DNA from: Strongyloides papillosus
Taxonomy: Eukaryota > Nematoda > Chromadorea > Rhabditida > Strongyloididae
Direction: 5' to 3'
Length of the DNA stretch: 64,000 bases
Assembly (NCBI GenBank): GCA_005656395.1
Contig: SRSI01000068.1
Location: 496,001-560,000, forward strand
The first letter of the stretch is position 1. Each line of letters begins with the position of its first letter. The position numbers and the translations under genes are program-made. The notes below the pieces were generated by a model, which saw only the letters and a program-made list of their open reading frames with translations, had not been told where the DNA came from and did not search any database. Of the stretch, positions 23,201 to 34,275 are shown piece after piece.

Positions 23201-24570
23201 TATCATTTCTTTTTTTCTATAGTATAGATAAAAATTTGTAGGAGTATTTTGTGAAAATATAAAAATCTCACGCATTTATATTACCATTCATTTATTTTTA
23301 GCTTCTTCTTCAATTGATGTATTTTTAGAAATATAAGAATCTTTCATTAATATTTATGTATATATTATAATATCCTTTCTTCCACAATTTCTGTCATTTT
23401 TATCTTCTTTTTTTTATTATCTATATACAAAAATTTATATATGTCTTTAATATTTGGTTTATGAATGCTGAATTTTTAAATGAAATAAAGGAACAATGTT
23501 GGGGGTTTGAGATAAGTGACAAAAGAAGCATAAAAAATTGTAATTTAATTAATTATTCAATATTTTATTGGTTCCTGATTTTTATTCTTTATCTCGTTAA
23601 TTCTTCTTCATTTTATTGCTCCCTAACCAAATTAACATATTTCATCCTAATATCTTATCTAAATTCTGGGACAAAAATTAAATTTTCCAGTAACATACTG
23701 AATGTAAACTAAAAATTCTCTTTTACCCCATTTTCATTAAGGTGAAAGATCCTACGCCTCATGTTCATTTTTAGCCAAAACAAAGCCACAAAATATTTTT
23801 AATTAAATACAAAATTTTACATATATATAATTTTATGGCATTTTATAAATTTTTACTCTTTAATAAATAAAGACTTATAAAATAAATACATTTTATTATG
23901 TAGCACCTTTTTATTATGTTAAAAATAACCTCAATTATTCATTCTACCATATATAAAGGTTAACAATGCTTTACACTTTTTTACCTGTACAAGAACATTT
24001 ATCTTTATTTTACTTTACTCTATAATAAATTCATGCATTTATATTATTATATACTTGAAAAAATTTATTGTTATAATTTGAATAAAACACCATAACTTGA
24101 TTATTAATCTTTTAAAATGACTAATTTTTTACTTGACATCTTTTAATAAAGCCAATTAGATACTTCAATTCCTGATATGGTAATTTGATAAGACGCGTAG
24201 AGATGTCTTAAGAATATATTTCTTAATGCATAATTAATACACCCTCGTTTTAGCATTCCTCTACAAGTTATTATAATTTTATGATGCTAATTTCTATTTC
24301 AAAATCTATTCCTTCCTCGTAAATACATTTTCAAGTATAATTATATATATTCCAAACTTTTACTTTTTCATTTAATCGTACTTTATTATTCAATTCCTAT
24401 TTATAGAGATAAACTTTTTTTATTCTCCCAGTTAATGTGTGATATTATTACCGGAGAAAGGTGAGATCTAATTGCGGTGTTAAATTTTGTTTCCCATTCA
24501 TGTCTGGAAAATAATATTTCTAAATTTTAAATTATATTTATTTTATCTTTGGAGGGTAAAAAAAAAAGAA
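20236..24570. other. long AT-rich intergenic region upstream of the peptide GPCR
   Basis: More than 4 kb without a supported gene; runs of A, T and ATT-type low-complexity sequence dominate. An 83-codon frame at 23461-23712 is hydrophobic and compositionally ordinary for this AT content, so I do not call it. The last 150 bp may hold 5'UTR of the GPCR, including an A-run immediately before the ATG. Confidence 0.45.
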
Positions 24571-26184
24571 ATGCTTACACTAGCGTTAGATGAGTATGCC
24601 GATCCAAAGTTAAATGAGTTAGCTAAAGTTGACTACATTTCTCATGGAGTTATCATGCCAATTGTCCTTGTAATAGGTAATTTTTTAAAAATTTCTTCAT
24701 TTTTCTACTAAAAAATAAACCACTATTTTATTCTAATTTTTAAAGGTTTTATTAATCAATGTATGAATGTAGCAACACTATCAAAATTACCATCACCAGG
24801 ATTTTTATATTTAAAAGCCTCTGCCATTGCTGATATTCTTTCAATTGTAGCTTTAATACCATTCGTCTTACGTCACATGCATGTCCACTATTGTTACTCA
24901 TATTTTGCAATGTTTTACCATGCTCACTTAGAGCTCCCAATTGCTAATAGTTTAATAACAACAAGTGCATTATGTATTGTTAGTATGACAATAGACCGGT
25001 ACCTTTCAATATGCCATCCAATAACATTTTTCAATAATGTTGAATCACGAAGACGTATCAAAAATACTATTAAATGTTTGTATATTATTGGTATTTTTGT
25101 TTATATACCTTCATGTTGGCAAAATTATGTACATGGAGAGAGTATGGAGAATATTAATATTACCTCGAGGAATCGGATAGACGACTACTGTAAACTTGAT
25201 ATTGAGTATAGGGGAATTATATATATGAAAAGGCTAAATGAGGAGTTAAATTCTAGTGCCATTTTTACAGGATACCTTTTTGCAAGAGAGGTAAGTTAAT
25301 TGAAAAGTTAAAAAAAGGAAATTGTAGGGAAATTTACTTATCATTATACATAGAAAGGATAAATTTTTAAAAGGAAGTAATTCTTAGAATCTATTATTAT
25401 ACCCTTTTTTATATATTATATTATAAATATCACAGTGAAAAGAAAACCATATCATTAAATAATTTTTATTTATGTATATGATAAATAAAAATTAATTTTA
25501 CACCTCTAAAAAGAATAGATAATTACATATAATTAAAGAGTAATTATATTTTTTTTGCAGATTATCTCAAGAATAGGACCTATTCTAATATTAGTATTAC
25601 TTAACCTCTTAATGACAAAATCTCTTTCAAAATTCCACCAACGTAACCTCGATAGAAGAAGGTCATTTAGAAGATCATCAAACTCGGAAAGAAATAGAAT
25701 ATCAGTACTATTATTTATCACTTCAGCAACCTTTGTTATTTGTAACCTTCCAGCATCACTTCTCTCAGTATTTAAGGGTCGATTGACAGATCAATCTATT
25801 GGATATCAAATATTTCGTGCTTCCTGTAACCTAATCCAATCAACCTCATATCTTTACAATTTTTATTTGTACACTCTGTGTTCAGGTGAATATAGAGAGA
25901 CACTTTTAAAAATTATTACATGCAAAAAGTATATTGATGATAAGGAAAGGACTTCTAAATTTGTTAGAGGTAGTAAAATGATTGTTTCTGTTAACAGTAA
26001 GGATAAAAACACATTACCATTGTAAGTATTAACATTTTCGTGTGATATTTATGAGGAGTCTTCTATTACACGTCTCAATTTATATCAATAACAGATAAAA
26101 TTAAATATTTTTTTTATTAAATACTTCAGATTACATTCACCAAGTCATGGTTCGTCATCAAGATCCGCATCCTCTTCTAAATGA
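24571..26184 (+). CDS. class A (rhodopsin-type) GPCR, FMRFamide/neuropeptide-receptor-like (four exons)
   Basis: Exons are 24571-24676, 24746-25290, 25561-26021 and 26130-26184; 388 residues. Exon 2 begins in the middle of TM1 (VLVIG/FINQCMNVATL). TM2 carries LKASAIADILSIVAL, and the end of TM3 has IDRYLSICHP (the DRY motif). The third loop is basic (KFHQRNLDRRRSF), TM6 has FVICNLPASLLSV, and TM7 ends YLYNFYLYTLCSGEYR in place of NPxxY. This pattern fits nematode FMRFamide-like peptide receptors; the ligand is unknown. The last intron is optional on paper: the GTAAGT donor at 26022 overlaps a TAA stop. Splicing adds LHSPSHGSSSRSASSSK, while retention ends the protein at KDKNTLPL (26025). Unusually for this window the gene is flanked by several kilobases of non-coding DNA, as is common for neuronal genes. 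Confidence 0.82.
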
Positions 26185-28828
26185 ATATTTATAGTAAACT
26201 TTTTCCCCAAAAATATATATCAAAGATAAGAAGGATACTTTTTTATCAACAAAATAAACATAAACTTTTAGGAGAGAAAAAAAAAACAAAATGAATAATT
26301 GTTATTATGTAGTTTGGACAAAGAACTATTTATCTCATGAAAATTACGGTGTATCACTATTATTAATAATATAATAATTATTATTACTTTTTTTATGCTA
26401 TCATCCACCCACAAATAATTTAAATATTTCTCAATAAAAATTATTTAGAAAAAAAAACTTTTTTTTCTTCTATTTATAAAGTGATCTTTTCATTAAAATA
26501 AAAATCATCACCTTCAGGGTGTAATTGAAGCGATTTATAAAAATGCTTATTTTCCAAAAAAAGCTGTAACTATCTTGTTTGGCTAATGACAATAACCAAA
26601 AACGTTAATATATAATGCAAAGTATAAAATAAAAGATATAAATATATGTATTTTATAAAATATATATATTAGTTGAAGGAATGATAAAAGTTTGTTAAAA
26701 GGAAACAACAAATTTTGAAAGGAAATTTTATTTATATTATATTTTTATACTTTTAATTTTATTTATTACTATTCCATTTTTAATTATCATTAAAATTTAA
26801 TTATCGTCTACCTAACTACAAGGTATAATTATAGTATTAATCATATATTCAGCTATCTTTTTAAATTATAATAAAAATCAAAAAGCTAAATACAACATTT
26901 AGTGATTAATCAAAAAATGTTGTATTTTGATTTAGGTAAAAGTAATTTCAATTAGCATACTATTCTTTATAACCTCCATAAAAATTGAATTAAGAAAGTA
27001 GGGGAATGTAGAGAGAAAAAGAAAGAAAAGATACAATTTTAATAGATTTCATATCTTAATGTATATATTTTGACCAGTTGTAGTAATTTGATGAAAGCTG
27101 GTTATTATAATATTAGCTTCAAAAATTGGTAAAGTGGAAATTGTTAAGGAAAAATGATGATGACAGGAAGAATGTAGTAATGTCTTTTCTTTTTCTTCAA
27201 CAACTCTAATGTGACAAGGATAATGTTAAAAATATTTATATAAATATATATATTAATCTATTCTCCATCTTTTTTGGCCTTGGGAATTTGGAAATTATGT
27301 TGGAGCAAGTACCTTTCATAGCTCCAACCCATTTTTAATACAAAAGTTTAGACAAACTACTATTTTCATTTCACTTTATATAAATAACAATATTATTATA
27401 ATTAAACTTCTTTTTTTTCTTATTTTTCAAAATAACTTTTATTACTATATTAAATTACTTATCTTTAAAATATTATTGTTAGATTTTTCAAGAAATCTTG
27501 TTTATCTCCTTATTTATTTTAATTAATCTTAAAAGATGTTATATTACTATCTTTATTACAACGTGGTACAAATGGAAGAAGAAAAATAAACTTGTAAAAC
27601 TTTAATAATTTTTTAACCATCCCCGGAAAAATTATCCCACCATGGTGTGGTATAAATCTTATACTTTAGGGTGAATAAATATTTAATATTTTTAACAGTG
27701 ATATTATGAAAAGAAAGGCAAAATATGATCACATTTATTTATATGTATAATGATCATGGATAATGAGATGATTGTGTGTGTATTATGATGATGAAGATGA
27801 TGGCGGATAAATATATAATGATGATCACCATTACAACGCCATCGTCCCATACCACCAGAAGATGTATCTCTGTATTTATTTTATAATCTCGTTTTAATAT
27901 CTTTTCTATAAATTATACAATATGAAATGTATATATTTTAAAAATATTCTTTCCCATATTTAAAGACTAGACGTTTAGATTTTTAGTTTTATGATACCTC
28001 ATGATAACTTTTAGAATTTTATAACTTTTACTTTCTTAAAATTCTATTAACCTTCATAATAATGGTTGTTTGTTTCATTTTATTATGGAACATTTTACCT
28101 TCTATTCATTAATCAACTACTTATGGCGGTCATTATCAAATGTTACTTAACAAATCACAGAACTTTGGTACTTTTTAACTTGTATTTTATTAACATTTCC
28201 TGATGACAGTAATAAAAAGAGTTACATATAAATAATACTCTTAAAAAGGTTCTTATATTTTAATCTACATTAAATTATTTTAAATACACCATTTAAATCA
28301 AGTATCCTATAAATTATCTTTATTATCATAGTTAAAATTTTGATTAATTTTATTTTTACATAGTATTTTAATTATCAATCTGAAAAGTAACCTAAAAATG
28401 AACTATTACATTATACAAAAAAATTATGTTTTTAAAAAAAGTTTTTTGTAATTAATCTTCTTTATACATTCTTACTAATTATAACAATTTTTTTAATAAT
28501 ATTTTTTTACTTAGTATATAAAAAAGATATTGTTATATTATTTGTATAACTTTTAAATATCGGTCAATCAATTGATAGAATTAAAAATTATTACAAACGC
28601 CTTAATAAGGATGATAATTGTTAAAACTTTTTGATATTTATTATATCAAAAATGAAACTATTTTATGGTCAGACAGTTTTTTGAAAATATGTTATATCCT
28701 TTTATCCACTTTATCTATTGTGTATTAATATTAAAACTTTCCTTTTTTTATTTATTAATATTTTTATAATAATCACTCTATTTGTTTCCTCAAACAAACA
28801 AAATATATTCATTTATAAATCATTTCAG
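26185..28828. other. intergenic between peptide GPCR and BPI-like gene
   Basis: AT-rich with no supported gene. It contains a GATGATGAAGATGATGG-type simple repeat near 27780-27830 and a perfect 8-bp inverted repeat at 27299-27328. A TTTCAG at the end, directly before the BPI-like ATG, may be a trans-splice acceptor. Confidence 0.45.
27299..27328. repeat. small inverted repeat (possible hairpin)
   Basis: GTTGGAGC and its exact complement GCTCCAAC flank a 14-base loop. It is richer in G and C than its surroundings. Eight pairs are too few to call an RNA gene. Confidence 0.3.
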
Positions 28829-30559
28829 ATGATAATAAGGGCTCTGCTATCTTGCCATAAACCACCACCATACAGAAATCTAGTAATATTCTTATTATTT
28901 CTCTTATTACCAATAAATGGACAATATTTGGCAAATAATTATTTTACATCACCAGACATCAATGCGGGTTTCTATACAGATATCTCACAGAAAGCCTATG
29001 ATTTTATAGCGTCCTTCTTAACTGATAGAGTTATAAAAGTTATGAAACACACACCAATTGAATTCAATATAACTTATCCTATTAATACCCAACAATCCAT
29101 CCAACTAACATCAATGGGATTAGATTCTTTTGATGAAAATTTATTTAACTCCAAAATGGAGGTTAGTTATAATGATAATCAATTAAGGTGGATTGGTAAA
29201 GATTTTAAAGGAACAATTAAAACACAATACAAACTATTTAGTGATGGTGGAGAAATTTCTAGTATTCTTCCTATGACAATTGAAGGGTAAATTTTTTTTA
29301 TTTCTATTTCCTTCCTTCTTTTTTAATACAACAAACTAACTTGACTAATTAAAAATACTTAACTAAATGATTTATTTTTTTATCTTGTTATTTTTAGAGG
29401 TACATTTACTTTTATGTTATTAACTGGTATTAACAGTGATGGACATCTGAAGACAGAATTAACGAAATGTATAGCATCAGTAGAGAAGATAAATTTTCAA
29501 TTTACACAAAATGATAATGATCTTTTGAAATTAACAATACCTTCATTCTACAAAGCTGTCCGTGAAAATATTCATAATATATTATGTCCAATTTTTACGG
29601 AAGAGTTAATGCCCTTAATCTCAAATCGCCTCATGAATACACCACTTTCTGTTTCATTATTTGATCATTACTTTATTAATTATGGCCTTCTAGGTAATAT
29701 AAAATATCATGAGAATGGTACACGAATAGGACATCGTGGTAATGTTTTTGGAATTTTACGCCAAGGACGTACAAGATTAAATGACTTTAGATTACCATTC
29801 AAAGCAATACCCTTACAAACATCAAATAATTTAACTAATCAAAAAATGTTAACATTCACAATGTCTAATTATACTTTATCATCATTACTTTTTTGGATGG
29901 ATCAATACAGAAAATTCGATTTTGAGATAAGTAAAGATGCCGTTAACAACACACAAATAGGGGGATATCTAAAAACTGAATGTGGTGGTGAAGACATCTG
30001 TGCCGGAACTTTATTCCCAGCATTAGCAGAAAAGTTTCCAAACGGTATTGTTATGATAAAAACACATACCATAGCTACACCATCAGTTAAAATAACTCCA
30101 AAAGGTGTAACCGTTACATTTGACTCCAGAGTTGACTCCTTTGTTGAGCAGGTCGATAAAAAAAGAAGATTTTTGACAGCAAATATGTATGCTGAATTAT
30201 CATTACAAAAAATTACTTTTAAAAATTATGTCTTAAATGGACAGTTAAAGATTGAAAAAACTAAGATAACAAATGTTGTCTCATTAGTTGATGGTATCAC
30301 AGCACAATCACTAGAATTTTTGGTAAATGCATTAAATGAATTATTTATTGCTGATGAGATGTTGAAAAAACTCCAAAGTGGTATAAAATTACCTATCATG
30401 TTAGATTTTGATGAAAAAAGCACCGATATAACTTTTGATGAAGATAAAATTGTGATCTCAGCAGATTACTGCTTTGATGACAACTGTAAATCACCTGAAG
30501 GTACATTATCGGCATCCATAGATCAAGATGCAAATTACTATGATGTAGTTGAAGGCTAA
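28829..30559 (+). CDS. BPI/LBP/CETP-family secreted lipid-binding protein (two exons)
   Basis: The start chosen is the ATG directly after CATTTCAG, a likely trans-splice acceptor. Exon 1 is 28829-29286, the intron is 29287-29397 (GTAAAT..TTTTTAG) and exon 2 is 29398-30559; 539 residues. A basic N-terminus and hydrophobic core (NLVIFLLFLLLPINGQ) form a signal peptide. The body has the two-barrel BPI layout: PDINAGFYTDISQKAYDFI starts the N-terminal barrel, and the conserved disulfide-type cysteines appear in LTKCIASVEK and NILCPIF. The second half has YTLSSLLFWMDQYRKF and SVKITPKGVTVTF. Family members bind lipids or lipopolysaccharide; in C. elegans relatives act in yolk and lipid handling. 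Which role applies here is unknown. Length is normal (about 480-550). Confidence 0.8.
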
Positions 30560-31512
30560 AAAAATGAAAAGGAGACAACAAACAAAATCAAAAACCAAAT
30601 AATTTAATATTTCAAGGAAAAGTGAAGTTATGAAAATTATGAGACCTCTAAATGAAAAGACAAACATAATATTTTTTTGATAACCAATATTGTATAAAAA
30701 CAAACCTTATCTTAATTAACACAAAAGTTTTATTTTACCAACTCTTTCATTCATTATTATGTGCTGGTGTATCTTTTATCTTTATCATCCATCTTCATAA
30801 TGTTACATTTTATCAAATTATAACTATATATGTATATTGTAAATTAATTTAAAAAATAAAGAAAAAGTTTTGGATGTTTACGATTTTTATTTGATAAATA
30901 AAATTAATAAGACGGCAAGTTTTTGATTAAACGCTTTCTTAATCTACCTTTATTTTTTATCTCTTTCTACGTAAATTATTATCAGGTAATTTAACAAAGT
31001 TGACAGAGGCAGTATTAAATTTGGAAAAAAATAACTAGTTAGACGGAAAGAATTTACTTAATGAATTAATACTTTGTTGTTTTTTTAAGAAATAAAATTA
31101 AAAATGTAATTCAGAGTGTAATTTATTTATGGTAAAAAAAATATATGGTTTTATTTGTATTTTTAGTGTTATCATATGTTAGGGTTAACACTTTCATTGG
31201 TGTTTTTGAATATCAGCATTTGTGTATATTTCTTCCCTAAAACTTGTTTTAGATGAATGTTTTAATTATTAATCCTGAAGGTAAATTATAACTTAATATT
31301 AAATTGCCATGCCTGGAGAGTTTTATTAAGTATTTTTAACAAAGAAAAAGATTTAATAGAATGAGGAAAAGAATATGTTAATGAGTTCTAATTTGAATAA
31401 GAAACTAGTTACAAAATCATACATAAAAATTGTTGTTGGAATTCTGTTATTGTTACCGGTGAAGAAAAGGCATACCATCACAACCTCTTCTTCCCCATTC
31501 GGCGTTTAATTT
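30560..31512. other. intergenic, 3' flank of the BPI-like gene to U2 snRNA
   Basis: AT-rich; no gene seen. The G+C content rises sharply at 31475 where the U2 gene begins. Confidence 0.5.
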
Positions 31513-31698
31513 TAGGCCGTTCCCGGCGGTAAGTGCAAGACCGGGCCGACCAGTGAACGGTGGGAAGCAAGCCTCCACAACCATTCAGGTCCCAAAAATC
31601 ATCTAATCTCAAAACCATCAATGATGGTTGTACCAGAGATTAAGCTGATAAGAACAGATACTACACTTTGATCTGAGCTAAAAAGCTCGAGAAGCGAT
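31513..31698 (-). ncRNA. U2: U2 spliceosomal snRNA
   Basis: Read on the minus strand, the RNA begins ATCGCTTCTCGAGC at 31698, the conserved U2 5' end. It continues through AGATCAAAGTGTAGTATCTG and TTCTTATCAGCTTAAT, which contain the branch-site-recognition GUAGUA. An Sm-like site (GATGATTTTTGGGACC) follows, then the 3' hairpins with CTTGCTTCCCACCG and the terminal GCCGGGAACGGCC. The 3' end near 31513 is set by that last hairpin. U2 pairs with the intron branch point in the spliceosome. In the upstream flank the block GTTAGTTTTATC..AACTGACATTAG (31744-31770, about 46-70 bases before the RNA start) is where a proximal sequence element would be expected; that part is inferred from position only. 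Confidence 0.95.
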
Positions 31699-32004
31699 AC
31701 CCCTCCTGTAAAAGTATAGGTCCTCACTAAACATTCATTCTAATGTCAGTTGGGTTAGTTTTATCTATATAATTTTTTTGAACAGTGACTATTTGTTTGT
31801 TAGAGATTATAATGAACAGACATACTGCGTGTATTTACAATCATAATAAATATATTCTTTATTAGGATTTTTTTTATTATTTTACTATTTATTATTAAAA
31901 TTAATTCAAGAAATACTATAAAAATATTTATTTATCAATCATTGGCATTTTTGCAAATATTTTTATAAACAAAACGAATAACTTATTTATTGGTTATTTT
32001 TAAT

Positions 32005-32315
32005 TTAAAAGAATAATACAAATCCTGCCATAATGAAACAAGAACCAGCAATCCAAAGACTAAGACGTTCTCCAATTCTAGCACATTTCCAGAATGTACC
32101 ACTTATTCTAAAATCATAGCAAAAAGTTATTAAAAATTGAGAATATGTAAATTAAAGTACCCTTCTTTATTCCTATCCATAATTTTAGGGAAAATACCTC
32201 GAATGTAGGCACATGTACATATCAAAAGCAAGACGACAGTGATAAGAGATTGAAAATTAAACAAGGCAGACTAGAATAGATTAAATAAAAAATAAAAAAC
32301 CTTTTAACTTACCAT
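32005..32315 (-). CDS. TMEM167A: KISH/TMEM167 small secretory-pathway membrane protein (three exons)
   Basis: Exon 1 contributes only the ATG (32313-32315), followed at once by a GTAAGT donor. Exon 2 is 32161-32270 and exon 3 is 32005-32107; total 71 residues. The sequence [37 protein letters not shown] and [16 protein letters not shown] matches the KISH family almost throughout, including the invariant [10 protein letters not shown] block. The family length is 72. There are two membrane segments, at about residues 9-24 and 52-69. KISH proteins localise to the Golgi and are needed in the early secretory pathway. The gene is invisible to simple frame scans because the start codon is alone in its exon. 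It lies 171 bp downstream of the cystine-rich IL-17-like gene on the same strand. Confidence 0.93.
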
Positions 32316-32486
32316 TTCAAGAAGTAAACTTTATACAATGATGTGTATATCAAAATTTTAGAAGATACACACCTCCAAACAATTTACAACTTCTCTTTAA
32401 GATCCGTGGCAAAAATGATAAAAAAAAATAGAATTATTTATTAATTTTTTAAATGGGAAGACAAAACAATAAATACAAATTAAATA

Positions 32487-33974
32487 TTAACCCATAACAA
32501 GGCCATGTATATCGCTCCCAGCTTGTACCTTACAAACACAACAACTAGCTATCTGGAGACTTACTTGTTTCCATTCACCGTTAGCCTCTTGTCTGAAAAC
32601 ATCAACACTTCTATGTAACTGTTCACATGTACCCCAACCGGAAAGGCAATGATTATCGGTGTCACAAACTAATTCGTTGATTATCCTTGGAAAATAACCA
32701 TCTGGTAATCGCCTCCAAGACCAACAAAATGAACATAAGTTTATAAATGTTGATGTTCCTGTTGTTGGTTGTCCACGAGGTGTACAGGAGATTTTGTGTC
32801 TAATTCCTAGAGCTGGTTGAGGAAGTATATTTTTTGTTGGTACCTGTTGAAAGGTCGTTGAACCATGCATATGATGGCGATTTGGTGGAAACATTGGTTC
32901 CATTGATGAATGAAAAGATATTGGTGGCACGGAACGTTCTATTTTTATCTTTACTAACTCGTCCAGTGTTTGGAATCTTGAAAATTGAGGTGGATTTACG
33001 TTATAATTATCCTGATCTGTTGTTTGCCTTTGTGTTGTTGTTATTGGAGTTGTTCTGGTAGTTGTTGTGGTTCTTATTGTTGTCGTTGTTTTTGGGGTTA
33101 CAGTTGTTGTTGTAGGAGGCCTATTGAAGATAGTTAGTTTAGATTTAACATTGCTGACGAACGTTGATGCATTTTTAACTGGATTCAAAGAGGTTGTTGG
33201 TGGTATAACATTAATTGGATGTTGAACTTGACCGATACGAACTTGTGAATCTCTAATTATATGAGGAGGTCTTGTATAAAAAGTTGGTGGTCTACTTACT
33301 GGTGTTGTGGTTGAAGTAATATTTTGTAATAGGTTATTCTTCCTATGAGTGATAAAAAATCTAGATCTTAACAAATCATCTTTATTTGGGGCCTTTAATA
33401 ACTGTTTTGCCTTTTCAATTAATGGTTTAACTTCTTCAATTAGTGATTTAACTGGTGTAATTAACGGTATATCAGCAGTCATTCTATATTTTTTACATTT
33501 AACAGGATTCAATTCTTCATCAGAAGGAATGTGAAAATTAAATTTTAATGAATTTTTACTATTAATAACTTTCCGGTAGTATAGTATAGTATTCATAATA
33601 CCGACACATTGTAAACATTCTTCAGTTTTACATTGAAATTTTGTTATCTCATCAGATGTCGGTGGTGGAGCTACCTCATGATAAGTTGTATCATGAAAAG
33701 AGAGGACAGCTTCTTCTAATGTTACAGCAAGGTACCTTGGATCATAATTAATACATTTCGAATGATTTGGTAAAATTATACATGGGCACTATAATCAATT
33801 TTCAGGGATAAAAAAATTAGTGTGCATTACCGTATCAACTTTATTTCCTTTTAATCTTTGTTTAAAAATTTCTTCAAAATTTATACTATAACTACTAGAA
33901 GTTACTTGAAATAGGAGAATAGTAATCAAAAAAACTAAATGACATATTAATCTAGATTCTAATAGTAGAATCAT
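32487..33974 (-). CDS. secreted cystine-rich protein with IL-17-like C-terminal domain (two exons)
   Basis: Exon 1 is 33831-33974 (48 codons) with a signal peptide (ICHLVFLITILLFQVTSS). The intron is 33789-33830 and exon 2 is 32487-33788; 481 residues. A cysteine-rich block at about residues 49-115 (CPCIILPNHSKC and CKTEECLQCVGI) is followed by a long low-complexity Thr/Pro linker (TTTTVTPKTTTTIRTTTTT-like). The C-terminal domain of about 100 residues has SCTPRG, NLCSFCWSWRRLPDGYFPRI, ELVCDTDNHCLSGWGTC, a VDVFRQ..GEW block and ASCCVC. The order Y/F-P-R-x-I, paired cysteines, V-F/L-R and a final C-x-C near the end is that of the IL-17 cystine-knot fold, known from nematode ILC-17 cytokines. 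The IL-17 link is a pattern match by eye and could be wrong; secretion is well supported. Confidence 0.55.
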
Positions 33975-34275
33975 AAGAATATGTATGTTTGTTAAAATTT
34001 TATTTTATAGAAAAAATATCTTTTACATGAAATTATAAGATAGTGTATCAGAAAAAATATAAAAAACGAACATATACTAAGATGAATATGCATTTTATAT
34101 TTTGATAAACAAGAAATTATGGCTAATATTTTTTTATTAAATCTAGTTCATAACTGGTATGTTATCAGTTTTTGTATCTTTCTTTTTCTTTAATGGAAAA
34201 AATAAGTGTTTTTTAAAATCATTCCTAAATTGAAACATTTGTAGAAATTTTTTTTATCAGAAAAGTTGTTAAACA
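33975..34275. other. intergenic between kynureninase and the IL-17-like gene
   Basis: 301 bp between two genes on the same strand; AT-rich, with no TATA box that stands out. Co-transcription is possible but not shown. Confidence 0.4.

Noticed and set aside
23461..23712. 83-codon hydrophobic frame in the large intergenic region
   Set aside because: Composition is what AT-rich noise gives (Phe, Leu, Ile, Asn); no promoter, splice site or homology seen.
27770..27830. GATGAT-rich stretch as a possible coding or structured element
   Set aside because: Short simple-sequence repeat without an open frame of note.
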